NCBI RefSeq assembly: GCF_900129315.1
Contig: NZ_FQUS01000005.1
Coordinates: forward strand, 186,001-250,000
Direction of reading: 5' to 3'
DNA from: Fodinibius roseus
GTDB taxonomy: Bacteria > Bacteroidota > Rhodothermia > Balneolales > Balneolaceae
Length of the DNA stretch: 64,000 bases
Part shown: one piece after another, positions 43,000 to 52,652 of the stretch
How the letters are laid out: each line of letters begins with the position of its first letter
How positions within the stretch are numbered: position 1 is the first letter of the stretch
Program-made: the position numbers and the translations under genes
Notes under the pieces: model-generated
The model's input: only the letters and a program-made list of their open reading frames with translations
What the model was told of the DNA's origin: nothing
The model's database searches: none

Positions 43000-43278
43000 C
43001 TAATAATTTTTTTTGATACCGTTCCGGATAAGTTCAAATGCACTCAATTTGGCATATTTCCTGAGGATTAAATGCAGGATCAGGGTCATCCCAAAGATGG
43101 TCAGGGCTATGCCTCCGGGGATGAGGGCAGGGGAAAGGAATTCTGAAGGGAGCGAGAGCGGTACGACAAACTCCAGGACTATAGCAGCCAAAAAAGGAAT
43201 TCCAAAGACAATCTCGAAAGTCTGCCACCAATTCCTGTGTGCGACATCGTTTGCTGTTGCTTCTGACTTGTTGTTCAT
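43000..43278 (-). CDS. Truncated isoprenylcysteine methyltransferase-like membrane protein
   Basis: From MNNKSEAT (43278) the 92 residues contain two hydrophobic helices (IVFGIPFLAAIVLEFVV and LIPGGIALTIFGMTLILHLIL) that match the N-terminal half of ICMT/PEMT-like methyltransferase family proteins. The C-terminal SAM-binding part with GPY/SRNP motifs is missing. It is either a small membrane protein or a truncated gene. No partner is evident. Confidence 0.5.
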   Translation of the reverse strand: MNNKSEATANDVAHRNWWQTFEIVFGIPFLAAIVLEFVVPLSLPSEFLSPALIPGGIALTIFGMTLILHLILRKYAKLSAFELIRNGIKKNY

Positions 43279-43347
43279 AGCTGGTATCTCAGATCTCGGC
43301 TTAAGGCATCGAATGCAGATTGCAGACATTGTTTTAGTAGTAAAAGT

Positions 43348-43821
43348 CTACATACGTTCAGTTGGTTTCACTGATATATCCGTTTTCACCGAATTGGCAA
43401 TAAAACACTGCTCATGGGCTTCGTGATGAATGTCACTCTCCTCTTTTTCAGTGGGTTGACTTCTTTTTGCGTACTGCACTTCCGGCTTCAGGGTTACTTC
43501 GGTGATAGCTAATTTTCCCTCTCCGTTTTTCTGCATCACTCCCTTTGCCTTATCTTCGTATTTTTCCACGACAAATCCCCGCCTGGCGGCAATGGACAGA
43601 AACCACAGCATATGGCAACTGGAAAGAGAGGCGATGAATGCCTCCTCGGGATCTATAGCCGATTCGTCTGAATAGGGTATAGGCACTACCTGTGGCGAGG
43701 AGGAGGCGCGCAGGGTTTCGCCACCGTCAAAATGCCAGTTGTGGGCGCGGGAATAACGGCTGTCAGTAAATTTCTCATCATCGTGAAGGGACCAGGAAAT
43801 GGTGGCAGAATAGAGAGACAT
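43348..43821 (-). CDS. OsmC/Ohr-family peroxiredoxin-like protein
   Basis: The 157-residue protein has the OsmC fold with both redox Cys: the first in ASLSSCHMLWFLSIAARRGF and the second in HEAHEQCFIANSVKTDI. Such proteins reduce organic hydroperoxides using dithiols. It lies 51 bp downstream of the second ECF41 sigma gene on the same strand, so it could be part of that operon, following the CMD-sigma pair. Confidence 0.88.
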   Translation of the reverse strand: MSLYSATISWSLHDDEKFTDSRYSRAHNWHFDGGETLRASSSPQVVPIPYSDESAIDPEEAFIASLSSCHMLWFLSIAARRGFVVEKYEDKAKGVMQKNGEGKLAITEVTLKPEVQYAKRSQPTEKEESDIHHEAHEQCFIANSVKTDISVKPTERM

Positions 43822-43872
43822 GATTAACTCTTTGTGATGTTATGCTTGAAGGATATGATTTAATATCAGCAA

Positions 43873-44763
43873 TTATGAGAGCTGTTTTTTGGCTGTACCG
43901 AGTTTATTGGGATTTAGCACTACGTATATGCTTTCTATTTTTTGCTCTTCTATATGAAAAGACCAAACATTATACAACTGGCCTTCCACCCGGATAATCA
44001 TGCCGGGCTCACCATTAACGGAAGTGTATTCGAGCCACCATTTTTTACCTTCGGGTGCTTGTTTTTGAATACCCACCAGAAAGCGGGCAATTTTGTTGCT
44101 TCCGTAAATCGGCTTTCGGGCAGCGGTTACCTTACCGCCGCCGTCAGAGTAGAGAACAGAGTCCTCGGCCAGCAAGGCTTCTACTTCCGCCAAGTCCTGG
44201 CGCTGGACTGCCTCCAGCAAAGCTTTGACGAGCCCCTGCTGTGCGGCCGGCTTACGTTCGAACACTGGCTTTCGATCGTGAATCTGATCCCGTGCCCGCT
44301 GGGCAATTTTACGGCAGTGTGCGGTCGACTTGTTTACAACGTCCGAAATGGTTTCATAGTCATATTCGAACAATTCCCGGAGAATAAATACGGCCCGCTG
44401 AACCGGCGAAAGCTCATCCAGGATCACCAGCATGGCCATAGAAAGCGATTCGGCCAGTTCCAGTTCTTCATCGGGAGTCCGGGTGGGTGCTTCCAGCAGG
44501 GGTTCCGGGAGGTTGGGGCCGATATACCTCTCCCGCTGGTGGCGGGCTTTCTTCAGCTCATCGAGGCATATACGGTGTACCACCGTTGAAAAAAAAGCTG
44601 CCGGCGACCGGATGGTTTCCATATCCTGCTTTTGCCAGCGCAGCCAGGCTTCCTGCACGACATCCTCGGCGGGAGCGACCCTGCCCAGCATTCCGTAGGC
44701 TTGCCGAAACAGACGGAGACGTTGCTGTTCAAAAATATCGGTGAGCTTATGTTGTTTAGTCAT
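43873..44763 (-). CDS. ECF41-family sigma factor (second copy)
   Basis: The best start is MTKQHKLTDIFEQQ (44763), giving 296 residues. Region 2 includes GRVAPAEDVVQEAWLRWQ. The ECF41 linker NLPEP follows (near residue 80). Region 4 has LSPVQRAVFILRELFEYDYETIS. The SnoaL-like extension carries the full ECF41 DGGGK motif (VLYSDGGGKVTAA) and ends VVLNPNKL. The upstream CMD gene on the same strand, 87 bp away, carries a canonical ECF41 promoter. No matching promoter lies directly before the sigma gene itself. Confidence 0.93.
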   Translation of the reverse strand: MTKQHKLTDIFEQQRLRLFRQAYGMLGRVAPAEDVVQEAWLRWQKQDMETIRSPAAFFSTVVHRICLDELKKARHQRERYIGPNLPEPLLEAPTRTPDEELELAESLSMAMLVILDELSPVQRAVFILRELFEYDYETISDVVNKSTAHCRKIAQRARDQIHDRKPVFERKPAAQQGLVKALLEAVQRQDLAEVEALLAEDSVLYSDGGGKVTAARKPIYGSNKIARFLVGIQKQAPEGKKWWLEYTSVNGEPGMIIRVEGQLYNVWSFHIEEQKIESIYVVLNPNKLGTAKKQLS

Positions 44764-44849
44764 ATTGGATGTTATCGGGTAACGCCCTGTCGGGTTGAAA
44801 AAAAACCGGCAGTGCCGCAATGCGTTTCCAAATTATGTTAATAAAATAT

Positions 44850-45437
44850 TTACTGATTATCCGCCCAAATCGCGCACAATTCATCAGAGCCGATGTTCAC
44901 CGGGGCGTTCATCAGGTTAAAGAAATTTTCAATGGCATTAAGCATTGTAATTTGTACGATTTCCCGTTCGCTGAACTGGGCTTGCAGACGCTCAAACGTT
45001 TCGTCTGAAACATGTTTGTTTCGTGTGGCTTCATCCGCATAAGCGAGGGCTGCTTTTTCGGCCGGTGTGAACCGATCACTGTTTTCAAACCGGAGCAGGT
45101 CTTTGAATTTTTTTTCATCGAGTTCGTTCTTGTGGGCCGATGCCTTAGCGATATCAACGCAAAAAGCACAACCGTTCAAGGTAGCTACATAGACCTTAAT
45201 CAGGTGTTTTAGCGTTTCATCAAGTTCAATGGCTTCTTCTGTTTGCATGATTTTCCGGGACAGGCCCAGCGCCTTCGGAAACCGTGCATAGTGTACTTTC
45301 AGTGGGGTAATGACTTTGCCCATTAAGCGCTTGCTGTACCAGTAGGCTATTTTCAATTTCAGCGACGCTGGCTGTTCGATGGGTTCGAGCCGGGGAGTGG
45401 AAACTTGCTGGTTCAGGGATGAAATAGCAGTATTCAT
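44850..45437 (-). CDS. CMD-family protein, partner of the second ECF41 sigma
   Basis: The 195-residue protein is longer than the other CMD proteins here, with an extra 60-residue N-terminus. It has the CxxC motif in TLNGCAFCVDIAKASAHKN near residue 90, but the following His of the AhpD motif is Ala. ERLQAQFSEREIVQITMLNAIENFFNLMNAP is the typical C-terminal helix. It precedes the ECF41 gene. A canonical ECF41 promoter lies about 130 bp upstream. Confidence 0.88.
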   Translation of the reverse strand: MNTAISSLNQQVSTPRLEPIEQPASLKLKIAYWYSKRLMGKVITPLKVHYARFPKALGLSRKIMQTEEAIELDETLKHLIKVYVATLNGCAFCVDIAKASAHKNELDEKKFKDLLRFENSDRFTPAEKAALAYADEATRNKHVSDETFERLQAQFSEREIVQITMLNAIENFFNLMNAPVNIGSDELCAIWADNQ

Positions 45438-45572
45438 AATTTTGATTGGTTATGTTTTGGGAGAATATTCATCTTCCAGTATTCCGGATCCGCCAGATTT
45501 CGTAAAATCCACTTTCCCAGACAAATACGTACAGGTTGAAATCTGACGGATCTTGTAGGGCTTTACTATAGT

Positions 45573-45599
45573 GACGAGCCAGCCCTTTCATTTGTGACA
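45573..45599 (-). promoter_or_regulatory. Canonical ECF41 promoter of the second ECF41 locus
   Basis: On the minus strand TGTCACA is followed after exactly 16 bp by CGTC, identical to the published ECF41 consensus. It points at the CMD-sigma pair. The -10 differs from that of the first locus (TGTC), suggesting separate specificity. Confidence 0.8.
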
Positions 45600-45726
45600 C
45601 CAAACTTTTAGAAACCCTTGCAAAACCGTTTTTTTGGCCAATATCGGCGTTATCGGCCGGTTGAAATTCTCGTATATAAGCTATATGCCCCGAGGGCACC
45701 CTCCATCTGGTCGTGACCCTGAACAA

Positions 45727-46114
45727 AATCCTGGTTATTCAAAGGCTTCTGTTAATCAGTTTTATTTCAAAGAAAAGATCCTGTAGTTGCCGGGCAGTCA
45801 ATTGTATTTACCTTCAAACGGTCAACTTCAGGGAAGCTTATATGATACAATTTTTATTTACTGTAGTTGCTCTGCTTATCCGTTTTTGTTGAGAAAAGGA
45901 CTACTATTCTGTAATAGGAAAAGTTGCGGGAATTGATATTTGCACTAATAAAGTCTGGGTTATTCAGGTAGAATTTAACGAGTATAGACAATACATTACA
46001 TTAAGAATGTTGTTATGCAGGAAAATTTTATGTCATCTACAAGACTTGCCAAAGGATAACCGGTTACCTGCTTACTAAGACGCCAACCGTTCTCGAATCT
46101 AAACGCGTCGTATT
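45727..46114. other. Intergenic stretch before the histidine kinase
   Basis: A 388-bp AT-rich gap between divergent genes with no recognisable coding sequence. A TAACCGGTTA palindrome near 46057 is the only visible structure. Confidence 0.4.
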
Positions 46115-47965
46115 ATGTCAGTAAAGAACATTGACCTATTTTTTAAAGAAAATCCGAATCCGATGTGAATTTATGATCTGGAGAGCCTTCGGATTCTTGA
46201 TGTTAATGGAGCCGCCCTGTCATTATACGGTTATTCCAGGCAGGAAATGCTTTCTCTTACCATCAAAGATCTTGGTCCCCGGCAGGAGGTACCCAAATTA
46301 CTCGAATTTCTGAAGGAACAAAAAAACGCTTTCGATGATGCGGGCATCTGGAGACATCAAGCGAAGGATGGGCAAGACCTTTACGTCAATATTATGTCGC
46401 ATCCAATTAAGACAGAGGAGAAAAAATGTGAGTTGATCGTTGCCAGGGATGTAACCAAACAGGTAAAGACAGAAGCCAAACACAGGGAAGAGCAACAGAT
46501 ACTTGACTTACTTACGGAGAAATTACCCGGTACGTTTTACCTCTTCGATACCGAGGGTAATATGCTTCGTTGGAATGACTATACGGAAGAGGTTACCGGG
46601 TACACATCGGAAGAAATTTCCGATATGAATGTGTTGGATTTTTTCGCTCCCCAGGATCGACCTATTATAGCCTCCGCTATACAACAAGTATTGAGGAAAG
46701 GATATACTGAATTAGAAGGTAGACTAAAAGACAAATCAGGCTCACACATTCCGCTTTATTTAAAAGCCAGCAGGGTTCAGATGAAGGGGAAAGACAGAAT
46801 CCTGGGTATCGGGATCGATATATCGTCTTTACGAGAGACGCAGAACAAACTGGAGGAAGCCAATGAAAAGCTGAATACGGCTCAGCGAATTGCAAAAATG
46901 GGGTACTGGGCTCATAATCTGATTGAGAATGAATCAGAATGGTCTGAGGAAGTGTATAACATTTGGGAGGTTGATCCTGATACGTTAGAGCCCAGTTTCG
47001 AGAGTCTGCTTGAGACCATCCATCCGGAGGACAGAGAACTGTTCTTGAGAGATGTGGAAGAAGCTTTTCCGGATGAGGATTTTTATGACTCGGAACATAG
47101 AATCATTACTCCGGAAGGCAAAGTAAAGTGGATACTGGAACGAATAACACTCAACCGGGATGAAAACGGAAAGCCGCTGATGTTGGAAGGCATCGCCCAG
47201 GACATTACCGAAAAGAAAAAGCATGAACAAGCGATCAGTGAGTCATTGGAAGAGAAAGACACTCTTCTTGCAGAAATTCACCACAGGGTTAAAAATAATC
47301 TCGCAATCATTTCCGGGTTAATGGAACTGGAAGCGATGGAATCGGACAGCGGTGAGCTAAAACAAAGGCTTAGGGACAGCCAAACCCGCATCAACTCTAT
47401 TGCCCTGACACATGAAATTCTGTACCAACAGCAACATTTTGCCAGGATTGAATTCGGGGAAAATATAAAGCGGCTGGTTGTAAAGACGGTGAAGACTTTT
47501 AATGGCAATGTGGAGCTGAGATACGATACGGCTTCAGTGGAACTAAATATTAATCAGGCACTGCCTTGTGCGTTGATCGTGAATGAATTGGTAACGAATG
47601 CTTTAAAACATGCCTTCTACGGTGGCAACGGTGCGGTTCTGGAAATCGAGCTGTATTCTGAAAACGAGGAAGTGTATCTGAGAGTCAGCGACAACGGCAA
47701 AGGACTACCAGAAAATATCGACGTTGAAAATCCTAAGACTCTCGGCATGCAATTGGTGGATACGTTAAAAGATCAACTTGATGCAGAGCTTAACATAAGT
47801 ACCGGAAACGGAACCACATTTGAATTAAGGTTTAAAAAAACGATACAAAAGGAATTGGAAGCTCTTTTAAAAGTATGCCGATATCGAGACTTGATTCATT
47901 TTAAACTAATTGGAAGATGTATACCCTTAATAAGTGTAGTTATCATTGTATTGGAGTTGTGCTAA
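46115..47965 (+). pseudogene. PAS-HisKA_2 histidine kinase with an in-frame TGA
   Basis: The gene starts at 46115 (SVKNIDLFFKENPNPM) and meets TGA at 46166, where the motif NPNPMWIYDLESLRILDVN expects Trp, a one-base TGG-to-TGA change. The frame continues uninterrupted: first PAS, second PAS (GTFYLFDTEGNMLRWND), third PAS (YWAHNLIENESEWSEEV), HisKA_2 with His in AEIHHRVKNNLAIISG, and HATPase_c with NELVTNALKHAF and DNGKG. There are no membrane helices. The C-terminal 35 residues after FELRFKK are unusual. A shorter start at 46247 would omit part of the first PAS. Confidence 0.75.
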
Positions 47966-48070
47966 TGAGCAGTATTACCTTAACACCCTCTAACGGCATC
48001 ACAAAAACTAATATTCAGGAGTAAAGTGGAAACTATTGAGTGGAGTGATTTTAAAAAAGTAGATATTATA

Positions 48071-48932
48071 GGGGCTTTGCAGAACCCCTTATTTTCGATG
48101 TTGACGTTCATAATTTGTAGATTTCGGTTACATTTTCCAATATAGCCATTAACATTCCTGTTTATCATGAATAACCGCCATCAACTCAGCATTCTGGATC
48201 AATGGGCTAGCGAGTCAGGTCAGGTTTCGCGCTCGAGGCGGCGGCTGGCCGAGGCCCCCTCGGGCCAAATCGATACCGATGCCGATGCCACCCAGAAAGG
48301 CGGCACCCACTATTTTGGGTACAAAGGCCATATTGGCGTGGATGTGGGCAGCAAACTGATTCGTCAGGTGAGCTTTACGGGCGCCTCCCCCCATGACAGC
48401 ACCGAGCTGGAGGCGCTGCTGTCCGGCGACGAGCGGGCGGTCTTCGGCGACAAGGCCTATCCCTCTAAGGACGTTAAGATAACATGTCGCGAGCAAGGCG
48501 TCTATTACGGTATCTCTGGACAAGGCCTACCGCAACAATCCGCTCAGCGCGGCCCAAAAGCAGCGCAACAAGCGCAAGCGTCGGGTGCGGCGCTACGTCG
48601 AGCACCCGTTTGCGGCGATCAAAGATCGCTACGGAATGCGCTGGGCCACCGCCAAAAACAAGCTGCGCAACAAAGCCCGGTCCACCGGGAGCGCAATCTG
48701 CTGGAACATCGAGCGCTCCATCAGCTGGGCCAAAAAGAAACCAAACGTGCTCCCGGCCAGAGTCGGCTAATGGGTGAGGTGTACCCAATAGCGGCTAAAA
48801 TGGCCACTTGGCCCGATTTTCCGGGCCAAAAACTGAGATATTATTATGGTTAAGCTAAATTTAGCCCGTTTTAGAAACATAAAACCACGAAAATTCAGAA
48901 AACCCGAAAAGGGTCAGTAATTCAAAGCCCCC
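48071..48932 (+). mobile_element. IS5-family (IS427-like) insertion sequence remnant
   Basis: The element begins GGGGCTTTGC and ends in the inverted word CAAAGCCCCC, with TA on both sides, fitting TA target duplication of IS427-type elements. Its GC-rich transposase region contrasts sharply with the AT-rich neighbours, indicating transfer. It is shorter than typical elements because the 5' part of the transposase is missing. Confidence 0.72.
48167..48770 (+). pseudogene. IS5-family transposase, 5'-deleted and frameshifted
   Basis: The frame from 48167 encodes IDTDADATQKGGTHYFGYKG and VFGDKAYPSKDV, two catalytic DDE-core segments. The frame shifts near 48516. The remainder, LDKAYRNNPLSAAQKQRNKR through VEHPFAAIKDRYGMRWATAK to the C-terminal KKPNVLPARVG, lies in the next frame. 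The N-terminal DNA-binding region is missing. The frameshift could be programmed in some IS427 members, but the missing 5' part makes this copy defective. Confidence 0.8.
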
Positions 48933-49008
48933 TAATAATCAACCAAATTACGGATCCAGCTATACCTATTACTAGCAGTGCTAAAAATATAAATGTCTTC
49001 GATTTCAT
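48922..49008 (-). other. Possible truncated small membrane ORF ending in the IS terminus
   Basis: A 28-codon minus-strand reading, MKSKTFIFLALLVIGIAG then SVIWLIIRGL, is a single membrane helix whose stop codon lies in the IS inverted repeat. It follows the PII-like gene by 29 bp. It may be the beginning of a gene cut by the IS insertion. Confidence 0.35.
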
Positions 49009-49037
49009 AAGATTTATCTGAATTTATTTCGAGCTTG

Positions 49038-49397
49038 TTAGTGCGTATGCCTTTCACTTTGTAAAAAGTCATCACCGGTTTTTCCACTTCGGATATGAAT
49101 CGATTGCGATACCGGGGTTACATAGATAATTCCATCTCCGGGCTGACCGCTTCGGGCGTGGTTTTGGATAATCTTAATAACTTCTTCCGTGTCGTCCTGG
49201 CTGCAGACCACAACCAGTTTTACAATATCAGAGAACCGTTCGGCAATGCTGATCGAAAGTTGCGCTTTTTGGGGATCGGACATGCGACCGAGGCCCATAA
49301 CATCAATGAGGGTCATGCAACAGAAGCCCTGGGCTTCCAGTCCGTCAATAACTTCTTCTGCTTTTCGTTTGCGAATAAATGCTTTTATTTCATTCAT
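49038..49397 (-). CDS. PII-like protein of the metal-efflux-associated group (PII-NG type)
   Basis: The 119-residue protein from MNEIKAF has a PII/GlnB-like fold: KAFIRKRKAEEVIDGLEAQGF, a short T-loop without the uridylylated Tyr, VVVCSQDDTEEVIKIIQNHA and SGQPGDGIIYVTPV, which matches the C-terminal PII signature. PII proteins encoded next to CusA/CzcA pumps form the PII-NG group and are thought to sense metal or energy status for the pump. It is the last gene of the cusCBA-like set. Confidence 0.82.
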   Translation of the reverse strand: MNEIKAFIRKRKAEEVIDGLEAQGFCCMTLIDVMGLGRMSDPQKAQLSISIAERFSDIVKLVVVCSQDDTEEVIKIIQNHARSGQPGDGIIYVTPVSQSIHIRSGKTGDDFLQSERHTH

Positions 49398-49454
49398 AGT
49401 TGCCACCGTTTATTGAAATATGGGGACTCCCCAAAGCGAGGAGCCCATAATTTG

Positions 49455-52400
49455 TTAATTGGTTATTTGTTGGTCTTCGCTTGTCGCTGCTAATTTCTTT
49501 ACTTCCCGGCTTTTCCATAGGTAGTAGATGACCGGCAACACAACCAGGCTGAGTACGGTTGCCGATATCATTCCGCCCACCATTGGGGCCGCTATCCGTT
49601 TCATTACTGTTGCCCCGGTCCCCGTACCCCACATAATTGGGAGCAGCCCGCCGGTGATGGCACAAACCGTCATAAATATCGGGCGGATACGCTGAGCTGA
49701 CCCCTCAAAGATGGCTTGCTTAAGGTCGTCGAGATTCTTCATCTTGTCGTTATATTTGCGATTGTTATATGCATTATCCAGGTAGGTAAGCATGATCACG
49801 CCAATCTCGGCGGCCACACCGGCAAGGGCGATAGCACCCACTCCTACGGCTACACTGAGGTTATACCCCAGGATATACATCAGCCAGAAGGAGCCGACCA
49901 GCGAAAAGGGTAGTGTGAGCAGCACAATCAGGCTTTCCTGCAGGTTTTTAAAGTTAAAATACAGCAGCAAGAAAATGATTAGCAGAGTAATCGGGACCAC
50001 CACCTGCAGACGCTTTTTGGCGCGTTCCATGTACTCGTATTGACCGCTCCAGGCCAGGCTGTAGCCGGAGGGCAGGTCCAGGCGCTGGTCTACCGTCTGT
50101 CGAGCCTGTTCTACATAGCCTCCTATGTCAGAGGTGGTGAGATCTACGTACACCCAACTGGAATAGCGGGCGTTCTCGGTTTTGATCACCGGGGCGTCTT
50201 TGCGAATCTGCAGGTCGGCCACGTATTCAATGGGTATTTGCGCTCCAGATGGGGTAGGAATTAACACCCGACCGAGGTCCGTAAGGTTTTCACGGGTCTC
50301 ACGGGCGTACCGCACGTTAACGGGATAGCGTTCCAGTCCCTCCACAGTTTCGGTCACGTTCATACCACCGATGGCTGACTGAATTACATCCTGCACGTCA
50401 CCGGTCGTCAGGCCGTACCGGGCGGCTTCCCTTCGGTTGATATTGAAGTCCAGATAATTGCCGCCCGTCGTCTTATCGGCAAACACACTCAGTGTACCGG
50501 GTACATCGCGCACCACTGAGGCGATATCCTGGCTGAGATCCGAAAGCGTCTGCAGGTTGGGTCCGGTTACCTTGATGCCGATTGGCGTCTTAATTCCGGT
50601 CGAAAGCATATCGATCCGGGTTTTAATCGGCATGGTCCAGGCGTTGGTAAGGCCTGGAATCTTGATGGCCTCGTCCATCTGTTGCTTTAGTTTGTCCATC
50701 GTCATGCCCTCGCGCCACTGTTCTTCAGGCTTGAGTTGGATGATAGTCTCGAACATGGAGAGCGGGGCCGGGTCGGTTGAGGTCTGTGCACGTCCCGATT
50801 TGCCAAATACCGATTCTACTTCCGGGAAGCTGGCAATGATCTTGTCAGTCTGCTGCAGCAGCTCTTTCGCCTTGGTGATGCTAATGCCGGGATCGGTAGT
50901 GGGCATATAAAGAAGGTCACCCTCTTCGATGGGAGGCATAAACTCCGAACCCAGTCGCTGCAGGGGCACAATGGAAATGGCCAGTATAGCTATAGAGGCG
51001 ATGACAGTGGTCCATTTAAAACGCAGAGCCAAATTGATTACCGGCCTGTAGATCCAAATCAGAAACCGGTTGACCGGGTTCTTGTGTTCCGGCTGAATTT
51101 TTCCGCGAATCAGGTACCCCATTAGCACCGGGACGAGTGTGACCGAGAGCAGGGCCGCTGCGGCCATAGCATAGGTTTTGGTAAAGGCCAGGGGCTTAAA
51201 GAGCCGGCCTTCCTGCCCCTCGAGGGCAAAGATCGGCAGGAATGAGACTGTGATGATCAGCAGGGAGAAAAACAGGGCGGGGCCCACCTCTTTGGACGCA
51301 TCGATAATAATTCGCCAGTGTCCTTTCTTCCCCCGATCCTTCTCCAGGTGTTTATGGGCATTTTCCACCATCACGATGGCTGCATCCACCATGGCCCCGA
51401 TTGCAATAGCAATGCCGCTCAGCGACATGATGTTGGCGTTGATACCCTGGAAGTACATCACCAGGAAGGCTGCCAAAATACCGATCGGCAAGCTGATAAT
51501 AGCCACCAGTGAACTCCTGAAGTGCAGCAGGAATATCATGACGATAATGGCAACGACAATACTTTCTTCCAAGAGTTTGTGCTCCAAGAAAGCAATAGCT
51601 CGGTTGATCAGGCTGGACCGGTCGTAGGCCGTTTTAATGGTTACGCCTTCGGGCAGGCCGCTTTTGAGCTCTTCCAGCTTCTTCTTCACGTTGTCAATGG
51701 TTTGCAGAGCATTTTCGCCGTAGCGCATTACGACCACGCCACCGACCGTTTCTCCCTCACCGTTCCAGTCAGCTACACCGCGGCGCAGGTCTGGACCTAT
51801 TTGAACATTGGCCACATTGCGAATAGTCACCGGGGTGCCGTTACCATCGCTGCCGATCGGTACATCTTCTACATCTGCTACAGTCTGAATGTACCCCTTG
51901 CCACGGACCATAAACTCGGTTTCACTCATCTCCACCAGGCGGCCACCTACGTCATTGTTACTGCGCTTGATAGCCATTTTCACTTTCGACAATGGGATAT
52001 CATAGGCCAGCAGTTTATCCGGATCCACTTCGACCTGATACTGTTTGACGTGTCCTCCCACACTGGCAACTTCAGCTACCCCATCCACACTGAGTAGTTC
52101 GTATTTCAGGAACCAATCCTGGATAGAGCGCAATTGCTGGAGATCGTATTGGTCGCCTCCGTCCAATACATACTCGTAAACCCATCCAACACCGGTAGCA
52201 TCCGGACCGAGGGTGGGGGTAACGCCCTCAGGCAGGTTGCTTCCTGCCGTATTGAGATATTCCAGTACCCGGCTTCGGGCCCAGTACATATCGGTATCAT
52301 CCTCAAAAATGATATAGATAAAGGAAAGTCCGAAGAAGGAGTAGCCACGTACTGTTTTTGTATTGGGAACCGACATCATGGTGGTGGTCAGCGGATAAGT

Positions 52401-52595
52401 AACCTGATCTTCGACCACCTGCGGGGCCTGGCCGGGATACTTGGTGAATACAATGACCTGGACATCACTGAGGTCCGGAATGGCGTCCACCGGGGTTTGG
52501 TACATCACATAGGTGCCGCCTGCCAGCAAGAGAATGCTGGCGATAATTACCATAAAGCGGTTGTTGACGGATAGTTCAATTATTTTCTGTAGCAT
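49455..52595 (-). CDS. cusA: CusA-like heavy-metal RND efflux pump
   Basis: The 1046-residue RND inner-membrane pump has 12 expected membrane helices and two large periplasmic loops. CusA/SilA features are clear: VDAIPDLSDVQVIVFTKYPGQAP, QVVEDQVTYPLTTTMMSVPN, SFFGLSFIYIIFEDDTDMYWAR and the helix-4 proton-relay motif GAMVDAAIVMVENAHKHLEK near residue 405. It exports Cu(I)/Ag(I) using the proton gradient with the adaptor and outer-membrane proteins encoded immediately upstream. Metal choice is inferred from family resemblance. Confidence 0.93.
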   Translation of the reverse strand: MLQKIIELSVNNRFMVIIASILLLAGGTYVMYQTPVDAIPDLSDVQVIVFTKYPGQAPQVVEDQVTYPLTTTMMSVPNTKTVRGYSFFGLSFIYIIFEDDTDMYWARSRVLEYLNTAGSNLPEGVTPTLGPDATGVGWVYEYVLDGGDQYDLQQLRSIQDWFLKYELLSVDGVAEVASVGGHVKQYQVEVDPDKLLAYDIPLSKVKMAIKRSNNDVGGRLVEMSETEFMVRGKGYIQTVADVEDVPIGSDGNGTPVTIRNVANVQIGPDLRRGVADWNGEGETVGGVVVMRYGENALQTIDNVKKKLEELKSGLPEGVTIKTAYDRSSLINRAIAFLEHKLLEESIVVAIIVMIFLLHFRSSLVAIISLPIGILAAFLVMYFQGINANIMSLSGIAIAIGAMVDAAIVMVENAHKHLEKDRGKKGHWRIIIDASKEVGPALFFSLLIITVSFLPIFALEGQEGRLFKPLAFTKTYAMAAAALLSVTLVPVLMGYLIRGKIQPEHKNPVNRFLIWIYRPVINLALRFKWTTVIASIAILAISIVPLQRLGSEFMPPIEEGDLLYMPTTDPGISITKAKELLQQTDKIIASFPEVESVFGKSGRAQTSTDPAPLSMFETIIQLKPEEQWREGMTMDKLKQQMDEAIKIPGLTNAWTMPIKTRIDMLSTGIKTPIGIKVTGPNLQTLSDLSQDIASVVRDVPGTLSVFADKTTGGNYLDFNINRREAARYGLTTGDVQDVIQSAIGGMNVTETVEGLERYPVNVRYARETRENLTDLGRVLIPTPSGAQIPIEYVADLQIRKDAPVIKTENARYSSWVYVDLTTSDIGGYVEQARQTVDQRLDLPSGYSLAWSGQYEYMERAKKRLQVVVPITLLIIFLLLYFNFKNLQESLIVLLTLPFSLVGSFWLMYILGYNLSVAVGVGAIALAGVAAEIGVIMLTYLDNAYNNRKYNDKMKNLDDLKQAIFEGSAQRIRPIFMTVCAITGGLLPIMWGTGTGATVMKRIAAPMVGGMISATVLSLVVLPVIYYLWKSREVKKLAATSEDQQITN

Positions 52596-52652
52596 GTTCT
52601 TAAATCTCCAAAATAGTTAATGGGGGGTTGTGCTATAGCTTTGTCTGTGGAA

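Noticed and set aside
45469-45726. 85-codon minus-strand reading upstream of the CMD gene
   Set aside because: It contains the canonical ECF41 promoter at 45573-45599, has no recognised family and unremarkable composition; more likely the leader region.
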